DNA of 64,000 bases from Helicobacter pylori (GTDB taxonomy: Bacteria > Campylobacterota > Campylobacteria > Campylobacterales > Helicobacteraceae), in NCBI RefSeq assembly GCF_030323545.1, contig NZ_CP122954.1:744001-808000 (forward strand). The letters run 5' to 3'. The position numbers and the translations under genes are program-made. How positions within the stretch are numbered: the stretch's first letter is position 1; the number at the start of each line of letters is the position of its first letter. The notes beneath the pieces are model-generated. The model made no database searches and had not been told where the DNA came from. It was given only the letters and a program-made list of their open reading frames with translations. Shown piece by piece: positions 55,667-64,000 of the stretch.

Positions 55667-55880
55667 TTGGTGTTTTTTAGATGGAAAACTCCTTTATTCT
55701 TTAACAGATGTTTTCTGTTCTTTGTTTGGCACAAACAAACAAGTCGTTGGTTTGTGCTATACCACATGTTAGTATCAGCAAGTGGGGTATTCTTTGAGAT
55801 TTGGAGTTAGATTAGGGTGGTTTTGTAAAATATTTATTATTTTATGCTCCTTTATAGGTTCACCGCCTTGAACTATTTCT
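55667..55880 (+). ncRNA. cncR1: Probable CncR1 small RNA (cagP leader)
   Basis: H. pylori makes a small RNA of roughly 210 nt, CncR1, from the region upstream of cagP in the same orientation; it down-regulates fliK and affects motility. Here a promoter at 55658-55663 and a hairpin GTTCA/TGAAC at 55858-55873 followed by a T-rich stretch enclose a stretch of about that length. Ends are inferred, not mapped. Open frames inside are short and lack ribosome sites. Confidence 0.5.
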
Positions 55881-55892
55881 TTAAAAACCAAA

Positions 55893-56237
55893 ATGAAACA
55901 GCCAATTAGCAAATTAAAACAAAACTTCTTACAATTCAAACATTCTTTCAACAAACATTTAGATAAGTACAGCCTTTATTATAGGCTGTTCAATATCAGC
56001 TCTATCGTTATAGGTTTTTTAATAGGGCTTTTTTCTTATGGAGCAGGGGTGATTTTAGTTTATCCAATATTATTCTTATTTGCTCTTATAATAAAACCTA
56101 GCTTTTTTTATTACACTACTTATCTTTTGCTACTCGTTTCTCTCAGTGTAATAAGCAAATACTATCTCTTAAGCCACGCAAATTTCACAATGAAGCTAAT
56201 CATGCTTATGACTCAATGGCAAAATTGGTTTTTGTAA
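55893..56237 (+). CDS. cagP: CagP
   Basis: 114 residues with three hydrophobic segments (about 35-60, 62-88 and 95-110) and a basic N terminus. Function unknown and not needed for CagA delivery; the transcript start lies in the CncR1 unit, so expression as protein may be low. No ribosome site is evident before the ATG. Confidence 0.8.
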   Translation: MKQPISKLKQNFLQFKHSFNKHLDKYSLYYRLFNISSIVIGFLIGLFSYGAGVILVYPILFLFALIIKPSFFYYTTYLLLLVSLSVISKYYLLSHANFTMKLIMLMTQWQNWFL

Positions 56238-57052
56238 GTATCTCAAGCTCTAATGATAACTTTATCTTACTAGCGAAAAACTCCATCCTTTAAAGCACCA
56301 TATGTAAGCGCCTAGCCCATTAGGCTATTTTAGTATCGTTCTATCTCATCCATTTAATTTTTAGTGTATTCTGCTAAACATTGGAGCGTCCCCTACAACT
56401 CCTAACAATAGACCAATTTAAACTAAAAAGTGTTAAGATACTTCTATGAAATCCAATACAAGATTTTAAATCCCGTATAAATTACAACACTCCTTTTGTC
56501 TATAACCAAGCCTATTTTTGTGCATAACCATACAGAAGCTTTTTGGCAATCTTGTTGCAAGCCTAATGGGTCATTTAGAGTCTTGTTTAAAAATTTTTCA
56601 AATTTGTCCATAAAATACAAATTTTTTAGGGTATCGTAAAATTTTCTAAACTTTCTTTATTTTTAAAAATCCATAGCAATCTTAATCCCAAACTACATGA
56701 TTTTAAATTTAAAGGAGCGTTTTTTAAAAACAATTCTGCGTTCAGTGTGTTGGCAATTTTGTTTTTGGTATGGTGGCGGTTTTCCAATTAATATTAAGAA
56801 AAATTTGCTATAATAGGAGATAAAAGCAAAAAGAGTATGAATGTTTGGTGGCAAAAAATGTTTGGTTTGTTTGTGGTTGGTGATTATTATAGCTCTTGAT
56901 TTCATGGATAATTTTAGGATTAAAGGATTTTCTTAGTGGCTTAGGTATATTGCTGTGGAATGCTCTCTGCTAAAACACGCATTAGAACTCCGAGCAAGCA
57001 AGAACTTGTGCAACCAAAAATAATAGGAATCCAAAAATAAAAGGACTGATTA
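56238..57052. other. AT-rich gap between cagP and cagQ
   Basis: No convincing gene. It contains an extended -10 (56806-56814) and two tiny frames on the plus strand: 56837-56899 (20 codons, opening MNVWWQKMFG) and 56960-57040 (26 codons), the latter in frame with cagQ but separated by stops at 57038 and 57047. The minus-strand frames seen here look like chance. Confidence 0.55.
56806..56814 (+). promoter_or_regulatory. Extended -10 promoter upstream of cagQ
   Basis: TGCTATAAT; the transcript would have a leader of about 230 nt before cagQ. Confidence 0.5.
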
Positions 57053-57358
57053 ATGGGAAAAATTTTAGCTTCTTTGTTGGGTGGCGGAACAAATCTTTTT
57101 TCAGGTTTATCTAGCGATTTGTTTTCTATGATATTAAATTTTTTGTTCTTCCTGATGTTAATGATGGGACTTAATGAAATATTAGAGAAGAAATTCAACT
57201 TACCCATGGATAATATCAAGGATTTTATGACGGAAGTGCTGAAGAATGGATTTGGTAGTATGAAAAACATGGGATCTGCTTTGATTGGCAATGGTTTTAG
57301 CAGTAGCAAATCAGACAGAACCGCTAATAAAATGAGTGTCCCCCAAGTAAAACTTTAG
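57053..57358 (+). CDS. cagQ: CagQ
   Basis: 101 residues with one hydrophobic segment (about 25-42, SMILNFLFFLMLMMGL) and a Gly/Ser/Asn-rich C-terminal part. AAAGGACTG precedes the ATG at 57053. Function unknown. A hairpin terminator follows. From memory the reference CagQ is longer; in this strain an in-frame extension upstream is blocked by two stops. Confidence 0.78.
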   Translation: MGKILASLLGGGTNLFSGLSSDLFSMILNFLFFLMLMMGLNEILEKKFNLPMDNIKDFMTEVLKNGFGSMKNMGSALIGNGFSSSKSDRTANKMSVPQVKL

Positions 57359-57369
57359 TGGTGCATTAA

Positions 57370-57391
57370 CCATCTAAAGATGGAATTTTTT
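57370..57391 (+). terminator. cagQ terminator
   Basis: CCATCT-AA-AGATGG followed by AATTTTTTC, a short stem with a T run, 12 nt after the cagQ stop. Confidence 0.65.
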
Positions 57392-58360
57392 CATTTTTCA
57401 CAGAGAGATTTATTTGATCAACAAGGTTTTTACCGCCCTTAATTTTCTACTCGCTTCAAAAGAAACTTTAGAATAACAAGACAAAGAATTTTCACTCAGT
57501 GGAATCAAAGAATTAAAAGAGAAGCGCTTGTATCCATCAGATAAAAACGATTGCAATATCAATAACTAAACCATCGCAATACCCACTAAAATCTGTCTTT
57601 TCACTACAAAAATCTTGAAGAACCAATGATTTTCCACCTAACAACACGCTAAAAACGCATACTCTTTTTATGACTTTAATTTTACTTAAACAACCTTTTT
57701 AAAAGGATCAAAAACTCTCTATGCCATTGATATGGTTTTTTTCTTTTTTCCCATTTACTCTTTAAGAGTTTCACTCTATAGTGTGTTTTGATCTCATAAC
57801 CCACTAATCTGTCATAAGACTTTTCGCTATTACACTATGCTCTCATCAAGGTTGCTAAATCCCTTAAAATGGGTAATAACTCACTAGCTGAACATTATGA
57901 TTTTATTGATGCTTGATTTATGATTGATTTTTGCTATTTTGAAAAGCTCAATATCCATTGAAAATATTGAATAATCTCTCTGAATTTGGTCTTGAGAATC
58001 TTAATTAAAAACTTGTTTAACATCGTGATAATGGTAACTTAAGACTCCTTTTTGAAAATTGAGTTATTCCTTTATTTTAGTTGTAACGCATTTTTACGGC
58101 TTATCTTGCTTTTTTACAGCATTAAAACTTTTTTAAATCGGTTTTTAGAGCTATTTGTGAAAGCGTTTTTTGTAGATTTTGAAAAATAGATATAAGAGTG
58201 ATTGAAACAATATTCTATGATTAAAAAATAGTTTCTTGCTCTTTGAATCATGACCGCTCTGAAATTTTCACACAACAGATATTGTATAATTTTAATACAA
58301 ACCTTTACGATTTAAACAATCTAAAGAGAAACAAAATCCATTGAAGGGATCAAGAGCGAT
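57392..58360. other. Coding-poor stretch between cagQ and cagS
   Basis: Nearly 970 bp, very AT-rich, stops in all frames and no ribosome sites. Old maps put cagR here. I see no gene. The cagS promoter (58285-58290) is at its end. Confidence 0.6.
58285..58290 (+). promoter_or_regulatory. -10 box of cagS
   Basis: TATAAT preceded by TTG, 71 nt upstream of the cagS ATG. Confidence 0.5.
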
Positions 58361-58960
58361 ATGAGTAATAACATGCGAAAACTCTTCTCAATGATTGCTG
58401 ACTCAAAAGATAAGAAAGAAAAACTTATTGAGAGTTTGCAAGAGAACGAACTTTTAAACACTGATGAAAAAAAGAAAATCATAGATCAAATAAAAACCAT
58501 GCATGATTTTTTCAAACAGATGCATACAAACAAGGGAGCGCTAGATAAGGTTCTAAGAAATTACATGAAAGATTATCGCGCTGTTATCAAAAGCATTGGT
58601 GTTGATAAATTTAAAAAGGTTTATCGGTTGCTTGAGAGTGAAACTATGGAGCTGTTGCATGCGATTGCAGAGAATCCTAATTTCTTATTCTCTAAATTTG
58701 ATCGATCCATTCTTGGAATATTTCTGCCTTTCTTCAGTAAGCCCATCATGTTCAAGATGAGCATTAGAGAAATGGACTCGCAAATAGAATTGTATGGCAC
58801 CAAACTCCCACTATTGAAATTGTTTGTGATGACAGATGAAGAAGTGAATTTCTATGCTAATCTAAAAACCATTGAACAATATAACGACTATGTTAGGGAT
58901 TTGCTGATGAAATTTGATCTTGAAAAATACATGAAAGAAAAAGGAGTGCAAAATGCTTGA
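58361..58960 (+). CDS. cagS: CagS
   Basis: 199 residues, soluble, almost entirely helical and rich in Lys and Glu, with no signal peptide. CagS is a cytoplasmic cag protein of known structure and unknown role; CagA delivery does not need it. It is the only plus-strand gene in this part. Confidence 0.92.
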   Translation: MSNNMRKLFSMIADSKDKKEKLIESLQENELLNTDEKKKIIDQIKTMHDFFKQMHTNKGALDKVLRNYMKDYRAVIKSIGVDKFKKVYRLLESETMELLHAIAENPNFLFSKFDRSILGIFLPFFSKPIMFKMSIREMDSQIELYGTKLPLLKLFVMTDEEVNFYANLKTIEQYNDYVRDLLMKFDLEKYMKEKGVQNA

Positions 58961-59071
58961 TGTGGAAAACGAACAAAAAATCTCGGCGTAACTAACAAAA
59001 TTCAGTTTGAAAAATATTTGTCTTAGGCAGAGATAGAATTAAAAAATGATGAGTGCTTTAAAAAGATTACC

Positions 59072-59118
59072 TACTTGATCGCCTTACCTATCAAGTAAGG
59101 CTAACGCCTATTGGCGTT
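59072..59118. terminator. Nested inverted repeats between cagS and cagT
   Basis: Three stems share bases: TACTTGAT/ATCAAGTA (59072-59079 with 59090-59097), GCCTTAC/GTAAGGC (59081-59087 with 59095-59101) and AACGCC/GGCGTT (59103-59108 with 59113-59118). The first two exclude each other. They lie between converging genes. Confidence 0.55.
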
Positions 59119-59161
59119 GCTCTCTACCCTTAGAAAAATCTACTCTCTCCCTTTCTTCCAA

Positions 59162-60004
59162 TCACTTACCACTGAGCAAACTTCTGATTTGATTGCGCAA
59201 GTATTCATTCTCTCTTTCTTCTTGTAGCTTCTCCCTAACTTCTTCTTCTTTGGCTTGCATGTTCAAGTTGCCATTCTTAAAAATCTCAGAACTAATCACA
59301 TTCTGCCTCATTTGATAACCTGCACGATTACTCAATGTTTCTAAAATTTCTCGTTGGTTATTTTTCCTAGTGGTATATTCTTGCTCCTTGTCTTGTAGGA
59401 GAGTTTTGTAATACTGATTGATTTTTTCTAGCTGAGCTTTTTCTCTTGCCACTTCATTGATCACTTGCTTGTTGTTTGCTCCACTCACATCATAGCCATG
59501 CAAGTTTTTTGTGTTAGCTCCTAGCATTGGCTGACTTCCTTGCAACACATCAAAGGTCTGTGGTTGCTCTTTGTTGTTAGGATTATCATTATAGTTACTC
59601 GCTATCATCACCACACCCTTTTGATTCAAAGTAGGCTGCAAGTAAAAATCAATGTCAGATCTTGCTCCATTAGCTTGGAAGTAATTCTTGTATTGAAGTA
59701 TCTTATTGGCATCGCCTATGAGCGTAATCTTTTTAGAATGATGAACAAGTTTGAAAGTTAGTACAACTTGTTTATTATCCAACAAATAGTCCTTGTAATT
59801 TGGCAACTTCACTTGCACCATGAATGGTGTGTCTTTGAGTTTGTCATTTAAGGGTATCTCACTATACTTCTCTATCAGTTCATTATACACAGGCGTATAA
59901 ACATGGTTCTTTTGTTTCACCACTTTTTTCGCATAATTACTGCACGCGCTTAAAGTTAAGCACAGAATTGCCGCACCGATTAAAACACTTGCTCTCAGTT
60001 TCAT
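59162..60004 (-). CDS. cagT: CagT, VirB7-like lipoprotein of the outer core
   Basis: 280 residues. The signal peptide ends in the lipobox LSAC with Cys21, so the mature protein is lipidated. A beta domain (about 40-170) and a C-terminal helical, Glu/Gln/Arg-rich coiled coil follow. Together with CagX, CagY and CagM it builds the outer-membrane core. AAGGAGAAACA precedes the ATG. cagU is 35 nt upstream on the same strand. Confidence 0.96.
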   Translation of the reverse strand: MKLRASVLIGAAILCLTLSACSNYAKKVVKQKNHVYTPVYNELIEKYSEIPLNDKLKDTPFMVQVKLPNYKDYLLDNKQVVLTFKLVHHSKKITLIGDANKILQYKNYFQANGARSDIDFYLQPTLNQKGVVMIASNYNDNPNNKEQPQTFDVLQGSQPMLGANTKNLHGYDVSGANNKQVINEVAREKAQLEKINQYYKTLLQDKEQEYTTRKNNQREILETLSNRAGYQMRQNVISSEIFKNGNLNMQAKEEEVREKLQEERENEYLRNQIRSLLSGK

Positions 60005-60039
60005 TGTTGTTTCTCCTTATCGCTCTCGTTTCATTAGTT

Positions 60040-60696
60040 TCATTCTGCAGCGCCTTGTTTCTTTGAAGCGAAAAGACCATTGATAAAATTTTTTATACCA
60101 ATAACCTTAATAACTTTATAAATCAAATAGCCCATACCTATGAAGCAAATGTTTTTCAAAACAAAAAGCACCTTATCGTTAGTGCTACCAATTCCTAAGA
60201 TATATAGTTCATAAATAGATCTAATTGTTTCTAATCCAAAAAACAAAACCGCACCCACACCAAAGGCATAGTAAAAATACTGAAGTTTTAATTTTGTTTT
60301 TAGACTTTCCACTAGCTCTGTGTTTTTGCTAGTTCTTAAAAATACAAAATAGATTGCAAACAAAACAAATATCCCACCCATACACAATCCTAACAGATGC
60401 TCTAACCCTCCTATATACCCTAAGAATGAATGAGCATATGCTTCCATTATTCTTTGTTTGGCTTGTCCTATCTGCATCAGAAGTTCATACCTTTTTTCTT
60501 GCGGTAGCTTTTCTATTTCTATCAGGATATTTTTCAACTCTTCTTGATTCTTTAAAGCTTCGTGAAATCTTTGCTCCCCTAAACTCCCTTTGGGATATAA
60601 CGAGTCTAGCAAATTTAAAAGATCATTGCTCTGTGAGTTGCTAGGTGGTGGGGCGTTTAGCGGATTGGATCCATGATGCTCTGTTGTATCGTTCAT
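60040..60696 (-). CDS. cagU: CagU, inner-membrane protein
   Basis: 218 residues: a soluble N-terminal part (about 1-90) and three or four transmembrane helices in the C-terminal half (HLLGLCMGGIFVLFAIYFVFL, FYYAFGVGAVLFFG and further). Essential for CagA translocation. GAAAGGAA lies before the ATG and TATAAT at 60737-60742 is the likely -10 for the cagUT operon. Confidence 0.93.
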   Translation of the reverse strand: MNDTTEHHGSNPLNAPPPSNSQSNDLLNLLDSLYPKGSLGEQRFHEALKNQEELKNILIEIEKLPQEKRYELLMQIGQAKQRIMEAYAHSFLGYIGGLEHLLGLCMGGIFVLFAIYFVFLRTSKNTELVESLKTKLKLQYFYYAFGVGAVLFFGLETIRSIYELYILGIGSTNDKVLFVLKNICFIGMGYLIYKVIKVIGIKNFINGLFASKKQGAAE

Positions 60697-60736
60697 GAAA
60701 TTCCTTTCAAGAATTAAATTGAGAAATTGTTTTGAT

Positions 60737-60742
60737 ATTATA
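60737..60742 (-). promoter_or_regulatory. -10 box of cagU-cagT
   Basis: TATAAT on the minus strand, 41 nt upstream of the cagU ATG. Confidence 0.55.
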
Positions 60743-60982
60743 CCATTCTCTCTATGAGTTGTGATTGTCTTATCTCTTTGAATTAGGTGCTTCTAAAATT
60801 TCATTATTAGGTTACGACTGCTTACTCATTGCTCTTACTTTTTGAGTTGCATCGTGTTTCATCTTGCTTCTTATTTGAAGCAATTCGCTGCTTACATTAC
60901 TTATAAGGAATCTTTGTTCAACGCCTTATCCAAAAAGGTTTTTGTTAAAGGTTTTTTCAAATATATATTTTTACAGAAATTT

Positions 60983-60991
60983 TGCTATACT
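60983..60991 (+). promoter_or_regulatory. Extended -10 promoter of the cagV operon
   Basis: TGCTATACT, 29 nt upstream of the 18-codon leader frame and about 100 nt before cagV. Confidence 0.6.
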
Positions 60992-61020
60992 ATAACTGAA
61001 ATTGTTTTAAGGAGTTTTTG

Positions 61021-61077
61021 ATGAAAAAATTTCTCAAGTATTTCTCAAGTTTTACAACCAACGAACCAATGAACTAA
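61021..61077 (+). CDS. 18-residue leader-like ORF before cagV
   Basis: ATG at 61021 with a strong AAGGAG 8 nt upstream, and stop TAA at 61075. The peptide is MKKFLKYFSSFTTNEPMN. Its codons include an 11-bp near-duplicate (TTTCTCAAGTA, then TTTCTCAAGTT). It is the first frame after the promoter; cagV itself starts 16 nt after the stop with no ribosome site of its own, so the leader may couple translation. No family known. Confidence 0.5.
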   Translation: MKKFLKYFSSFTTNEPMN

Positions 61078-61093
61078 ACAATAAAGCTGTCGC

Positions 61094-61852
61094 ATGTTAG
61101 GGAAAAAAAACGAGAAAGTCTTGATTGATGAAAATTTGGTTGGGGGTGTGATAGCCCTTGATAGATTGGCAAAACTCAATAAGGCCAATAGGACTTTCAA
61201 AAGGGCTTTTTATCTCTCTATGGTGCTCAATATCGCCGCTGTAACGAGTATTGTAATGATGATGCCTTTGAAGAAAACGGATATATTTGTTTATGGCATT
61301 GATCGATACACAGGAGAATTTAAAATTGTTAAACGCTCCGATGCTAGACAAATTGTCAATTCTGAAGCTGTTGTGGATAGTGCAACTTCAAAATTTGTTT
61401 CATTGCTGTTTGGTTATAGCAAAAATTCTTTGAGGGATCGCAAGGATCAACTAATGCAGTATTGCGATGTGAGTTTCCAAACCCAAGCAATGAGAATGTT
61501 CAATGAAAATATCAGACAATTCGTAGATAAAGTCCGAGCAGAAGCTATCATTAGCTCTAACATACAAAGAGAAAAAGTCAAAAATAGTCCCTTAACGAGA
61601 TTAACGTTTTTCATTACCATCAAAATCACGCCTGATACAATGGAAAATTATGAATATATCACTAAAAAACAAGTAACTATTTATTATGATTTTGCTAGAG
61701 GTAACTCTTCTCAAGAAAATCTTATCATCAATCCTTTTGGCTTCAAAGTGTTTGACATTCAAATCACAGATTTACAAAACGAACAGACGGTAAGCGAAAT
61801 TTTAAGAAAGATTAAAGAAGTGGAATCAAAAAATAAGGCATTAAAACAATAA
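61094..61852 (+). CDS. cagV: CagV, VirB8 homologue
   Basis: 252 residues: a cytoplasmic start, one transmembrane helix (about 36-55, AFYLSMVLNIAAVTSIVMMM) and a periplasmic NTF2-like VirB8 domain (TFFITIKITPDTMENYEYI and following strands). It nucleates assembly at the inner membrane. It is followed by cagW after 4 nt. Confidence 0.95.
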   Translation: MLGKKNEKVLIDENLVGGVIALDRLAKLNKANRTFKRAFYLSMVLNIAAVTSIVMMMPLKKTDIFVYGIDRYTGEFKIVKRSDARQIVNSEAVVDSATSKFVSLLFGYSKNSLRDRKDQLMQYCDVSFQTQAMRMFNENIRQFVDKVRAEAIISSNIQREKVKNSPLTRLTFFITIKITPDTMENYEYITKKQVTIYYDFARGNSSQENLIINPFGFKVFDIQITDLQNEQTVSEILRKIKEVESKNKALKQ

Positions 61853-61856
61853 GAGC

Positions 61857-63464
61857 ATGTTTAATATTAAAAGGACTTTTTTTATAACGATCATAAGTTT
61901 TTTTCTCATTGTTCCTAATTGGTTGAAAGCTATTGATTTGCCCATTGTTTCAAATCTCAAAATTTACCAAACAGTTTATTGCATGCTGATACCGAGTTAT
62001 GTTTTAACCAACAAAAGTTTTGCAGATATTTTGACAGGCTATACATCTATTGGTGCATCAGGGAGTGGAAAGAGTTCAGGGCAGGGTGTGATCGAAGCGC
62101 TTAGCACACCATTAGCCACAAGTTTAGCCGCTAGCAATCTGGTGAAATATTTGAATACTTTAGGTCCTTTATGGGGATCGGCGTGGGCAAGTGTTGCTAC
62201 AGCTATACAAGGTTTTGCTCTAACGCCATCAAGTGGCTGTAATTTTGGTTGGAACGCATTGATAAATAAAAACATAGATGTATCCATGGATAGCGTGCTA
62301 GACAATTTGAGCAACAAGATTCAGAATTTTACCAAAGGCGGTGTTGAGGACAATGTGAAAGGCAATATTCTTTTGCAAATAATTGGCTCAATAACCGCTC
62401 AAGCTTCTACGAATATTACAGCTGATGGTTTAATTTGGCTGATTGGTAAAGAATTCACTGCAAATAAACTGCAAAACAACACTACAGCCATGCTTGCTTT
62501 TGCCGCATTAGAATCTGTTGTCAAAGGAGCGGACGCTGCTGTTCTTCCTGCATATGGTGTAGTCAATCTGCCTGATATTATCATAGGGCAAGGGTCATAT
62601 CTTGATTTTGTTTCTTACCTAATTTATATTGTTTTTGGGATTTTTGTTTTTATTTCTTTTATGAAATTGAGAGATATTTCAAATGGCATTCAGCTTAACA
62701 TAGGTTTTGAATACATGCGATTTATTGGGGGGACATTATTCAAAATGGCGATGGTCTCTTTTATTGCCTATGCAGGTTTTGGTTATCTTTATAAAATCTC
62801 TTATTCCATTTATTTTGGTTTAGCAGGCGCTTTTGGGCTGAATCAAGTTCTTTTTTGGGCTTTAGATTTAGTGCTGAATTACACTGTTAATTCAATTTTA
62901 CCTGCGGTAAGAGCTGTTTTTTCTAATGTTGGCAACAACGCTCCTAGTTTGTTACAAGGCTTGCAAGTGGCAGGTATTTCTTTATTCGCTATTTTTATGC
63001 AAGTAACTATCATTATGAGAATAAGCACTGTGGTTGTGAAACCTTTGATAGCGGGGGCTTTTAGCGGTATTGTGTTCCCTATTGCGGTATGTTTGATCGT
63101 GCTAGATTGGTTCAAAGATTCTATGAAAAACATATTGATATGGTTTATTAATAATTTGTTTATCTTGGTTTTAGCTATTCCTATTTTGCTCTTTGGTGTT
63201 TTGGCATTATTGGCATTCAATTTGACCATAACGCCCTCTGTTGCTATACAGAACATCAATCAAGGGGGACTAGGTATCGATTCAACCATTGCGAGTCTTA
63301 TCACTTTATTTATTTTAAAGGGTTTCATAGAGACGATTATTGAAAGTGTCAATGCGATCGTTAACACCATTTTCAGCTCTGTTTCTATGGATGGCAGCAG
63401 AATGGATAGAGAAAGAGATGCCTTAATGGTTGGAAGAGTTGGTGGATCTATGTTTAAAGGATAA
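61857..63464 (+). CDS. cagW: CagW, VirB6-like polytopic protein
   Basis: 535 residues. A signal-type start (residues about 8-25) is followed by a Gly/Ser-rich periplasmic region and several transmembrane helices in the second half (FGIFVFISFMKL, MAMVSFIAYAGFGYLY, ILVLAIPILLFGVLALLAF, and others). The VirB6 family forms the inner-membrane channel part. cagX follows after 52 nt. Confidence 0.93.
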   Translation: MFNIKRTFFITIISFFLIVPNWLKAIDLPIVSNLKIYQTVYCMLIPSYVLTNKSFADILTGYTSIGASGSGKSSGQGVIEALSTPLATSLAASNLVKYLNTLGPLWGSAWASVATAIQGFALTPSSGCNFGWNALINKNIDVSMDSVLDNLSNKIQNFTKGGVEDNVKGNILLQIIGSITAQASTNITADGLIWLIGKEFTANKLQNNTTAMLAFAALESVVKGADAAVLPAYGVVNLPDIIIGQGSYLDFVSYLIYIVFGIFVFISFMKLRDISNGIQLNIGFEYMRFIGGTLFKMAMVSFIAYAGFGYLYKISYSIYFGLAGAFGLNQVLFWALDLVLNYTVNSILPAVRAVFSNVGNNAPSLLQGLQVAGISLFAIFMQVTIIMRISTVVVKPLIAGAFSGIVFPIAVCLIVLDWFKDSMKNILIWFINNLFILVLAIPILLFGVLALLAFNLTITPSVAIQNINQGGLGIDSTIASLITLFILKGFIETIIESVNAIVNTIFSSVSMDGSRMDRERDALMVGRVGGSMFKG

Positions 63465-63516
63465 GCCACTTTATTCTTGTGTTGCAATTACAAATATTTT
63501 TTAAGAGGAATTGTTG

Positions 63517-64000
63517 ATGGGGCAGGCATTTTTTAAAAAAATTGTTGGCTGTTTCTGTCTTGGTTATTTATTTTTATCTAGCGTAATAGAAGCAGCAGCA
63601 CCTGACATTAAAAATTTTAATCGTGGTAGGGTGAAAGTGGTGAATAAGAAGATTGCTTATTTGGGAGATGAAAAACCTATTACGATTTGGACTTCATTAG
63701 ACAATGTTACTGTGATCCAACTTGAAAAAGATGAAACTATTTCTTACATCACAACAGGTTTCAATAAAGGTTGGAGTATTGTGCCTAATTCTAATCATAT
63801 ATTCATTCAACCTAAATCGGTAAAAAGTAATCTCATGTTTGAAAAAGAAGCAGTGAATTTTGCCCTAATGACAAGAGATTACCAAGAATTTTTAAAAACA
63901 AAAAAACTTATCGTAGATGCACCTGACCCTAAAGAATTAGAAGAACAAAAAAAAGCTCTAGAAAAAGAAAAAGAAGCTAAAGAACAGGCGCAAAAAGCGC
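63517..64000 (+). CDS. cagX: CagX (5' part), VirB9 homologue
   Basis: The window ends within the gene. The ATG at 63517 is preceded by AAGAGGAA. Visible are a signal peptide (to about residue 27, LFLSSVIEAAA) and the start of the VirB9-like domain, ending in a Lys/Glu-rich coiled coil (EEQKKALEKEKEAKEQAQK). CagX is an outer-core subunit. Confidence 0.93.
   Translation, partial: MGQAFFKKIVGCFCLGYLFLSSVIEAAAPDIKNFNRGRVKVVNKKIAYLGDEKPITIWTSLDNVTVIQLEKDETISYITTGFNKGWSIVPNSNHIFIQPKSVKSNLMFEKEAVNFALMTRDYQEFLKTKKLIVDAPDPKELEEQKKALEKEKEAKEQAQKA

Noticed and set aside
55585..55767. Minus-strand 60-codon frame opposite the small RNA
   Set aside because: Lys/Asn-rich translation of A-rich DNA, no start signals.
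55595..55810. 71-codon plus-strand frame at the position of old cagO
   Set aside because: It spans the small RNA promoter region, has no ribosome site and is dominated by Phe/Leu from T-rich DNA.
56941..57309. 122-codon minus-strand frame opposite cagQ
   Set aside because: No ribosome site, and it is antisense to a frame with ribosome site and terminator.

Overview
The window is Helicobacter pylori chromosome. It is AT-rich with H. pylori codon use, its promoters are mostly an extended -10 (TGnTATAAT) without a clear -35, and its gene order is typical of the species. The right-hand ~23 kb is the cag pathogenicity island. CagA carries Western-type EPIYA motifs, so this is a cagA-positive strain of Western type.

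Layout. (1) 1-2.2 kb: a membrane protein cut by the left edge, a 54-residue membrane peptide, and a large HAD-type gene split into two frames at a (TA)6 repeat, with a 17-base A/T tract in its promoter. (2) 2.3-5.2 kb: oorDABC, 2-oxoglutarate:acceptor oxidoreductase. (3) 5.3-17 kb: divergent mltG and AsmA-like genes whose 5' ends overlap, then feoA-like, nth, fliN, probable fliO, tonB, pyrC, the two-gene Kdo hydrolase and an LTA-synthase-like membrane enzyme. (4) 17-28 kb: folD, lepB, site-2 protease, rpiB, a coiled-coil protein, apt, DedA, pepA, ychF, a radical SAM protein, an AI-2E-family permease, dapF and a YkgB-type protein. (5) 28-34.6 kb: an RHH regulator, an exported barrel-like protein, rpsU, and the fatty-acid cluster fabG-(26 aa ORF)-acpP-fabF-accA, then a membrane protein. 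(6) 34.6-40.6 kb: a minus-strand operon rpmE-rsmI-SPOUT methyltransferase-RodZ-like-exported protein, and plus-strand rho and murI.

(7) 40.6-64 kb: the cag island begins just after murI with a broken IS605-type tnpB and its hairpin end. It continues cagA(-), cagB, C, D, E, F, G, H, I, L(+), cagN and M(-), the likely CncR1 small RNA with cagP, then cagQ, cagS(+), cagT and U(-), cagV, W and the start of cagX(+). Together these encode the effector (CagA), its chaperone (CagF), the VirB2-like pilin candidate (CagC), the VirB4 ATPase (CagE), pilus-associated CagH/I/L, the outer core (CagM, T, X) and inner-membrane parts (CagU, V, W).

No wholly unknown multi-gene system is visible. The points most worth a second look are the doubly switchable HAD gene at the left end, the RodZ-like protein upstream of the exported protein gene, the AC-type CagA lacking EPIYA-B, homopolymer tracts in the Kdo hydrolase and FliO genes, a perfect 18-residue leader ORF before cagV, and mutually exclusive hairpins between cagS and cagT. 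Locus comparisons with strain 26695 are from memory.
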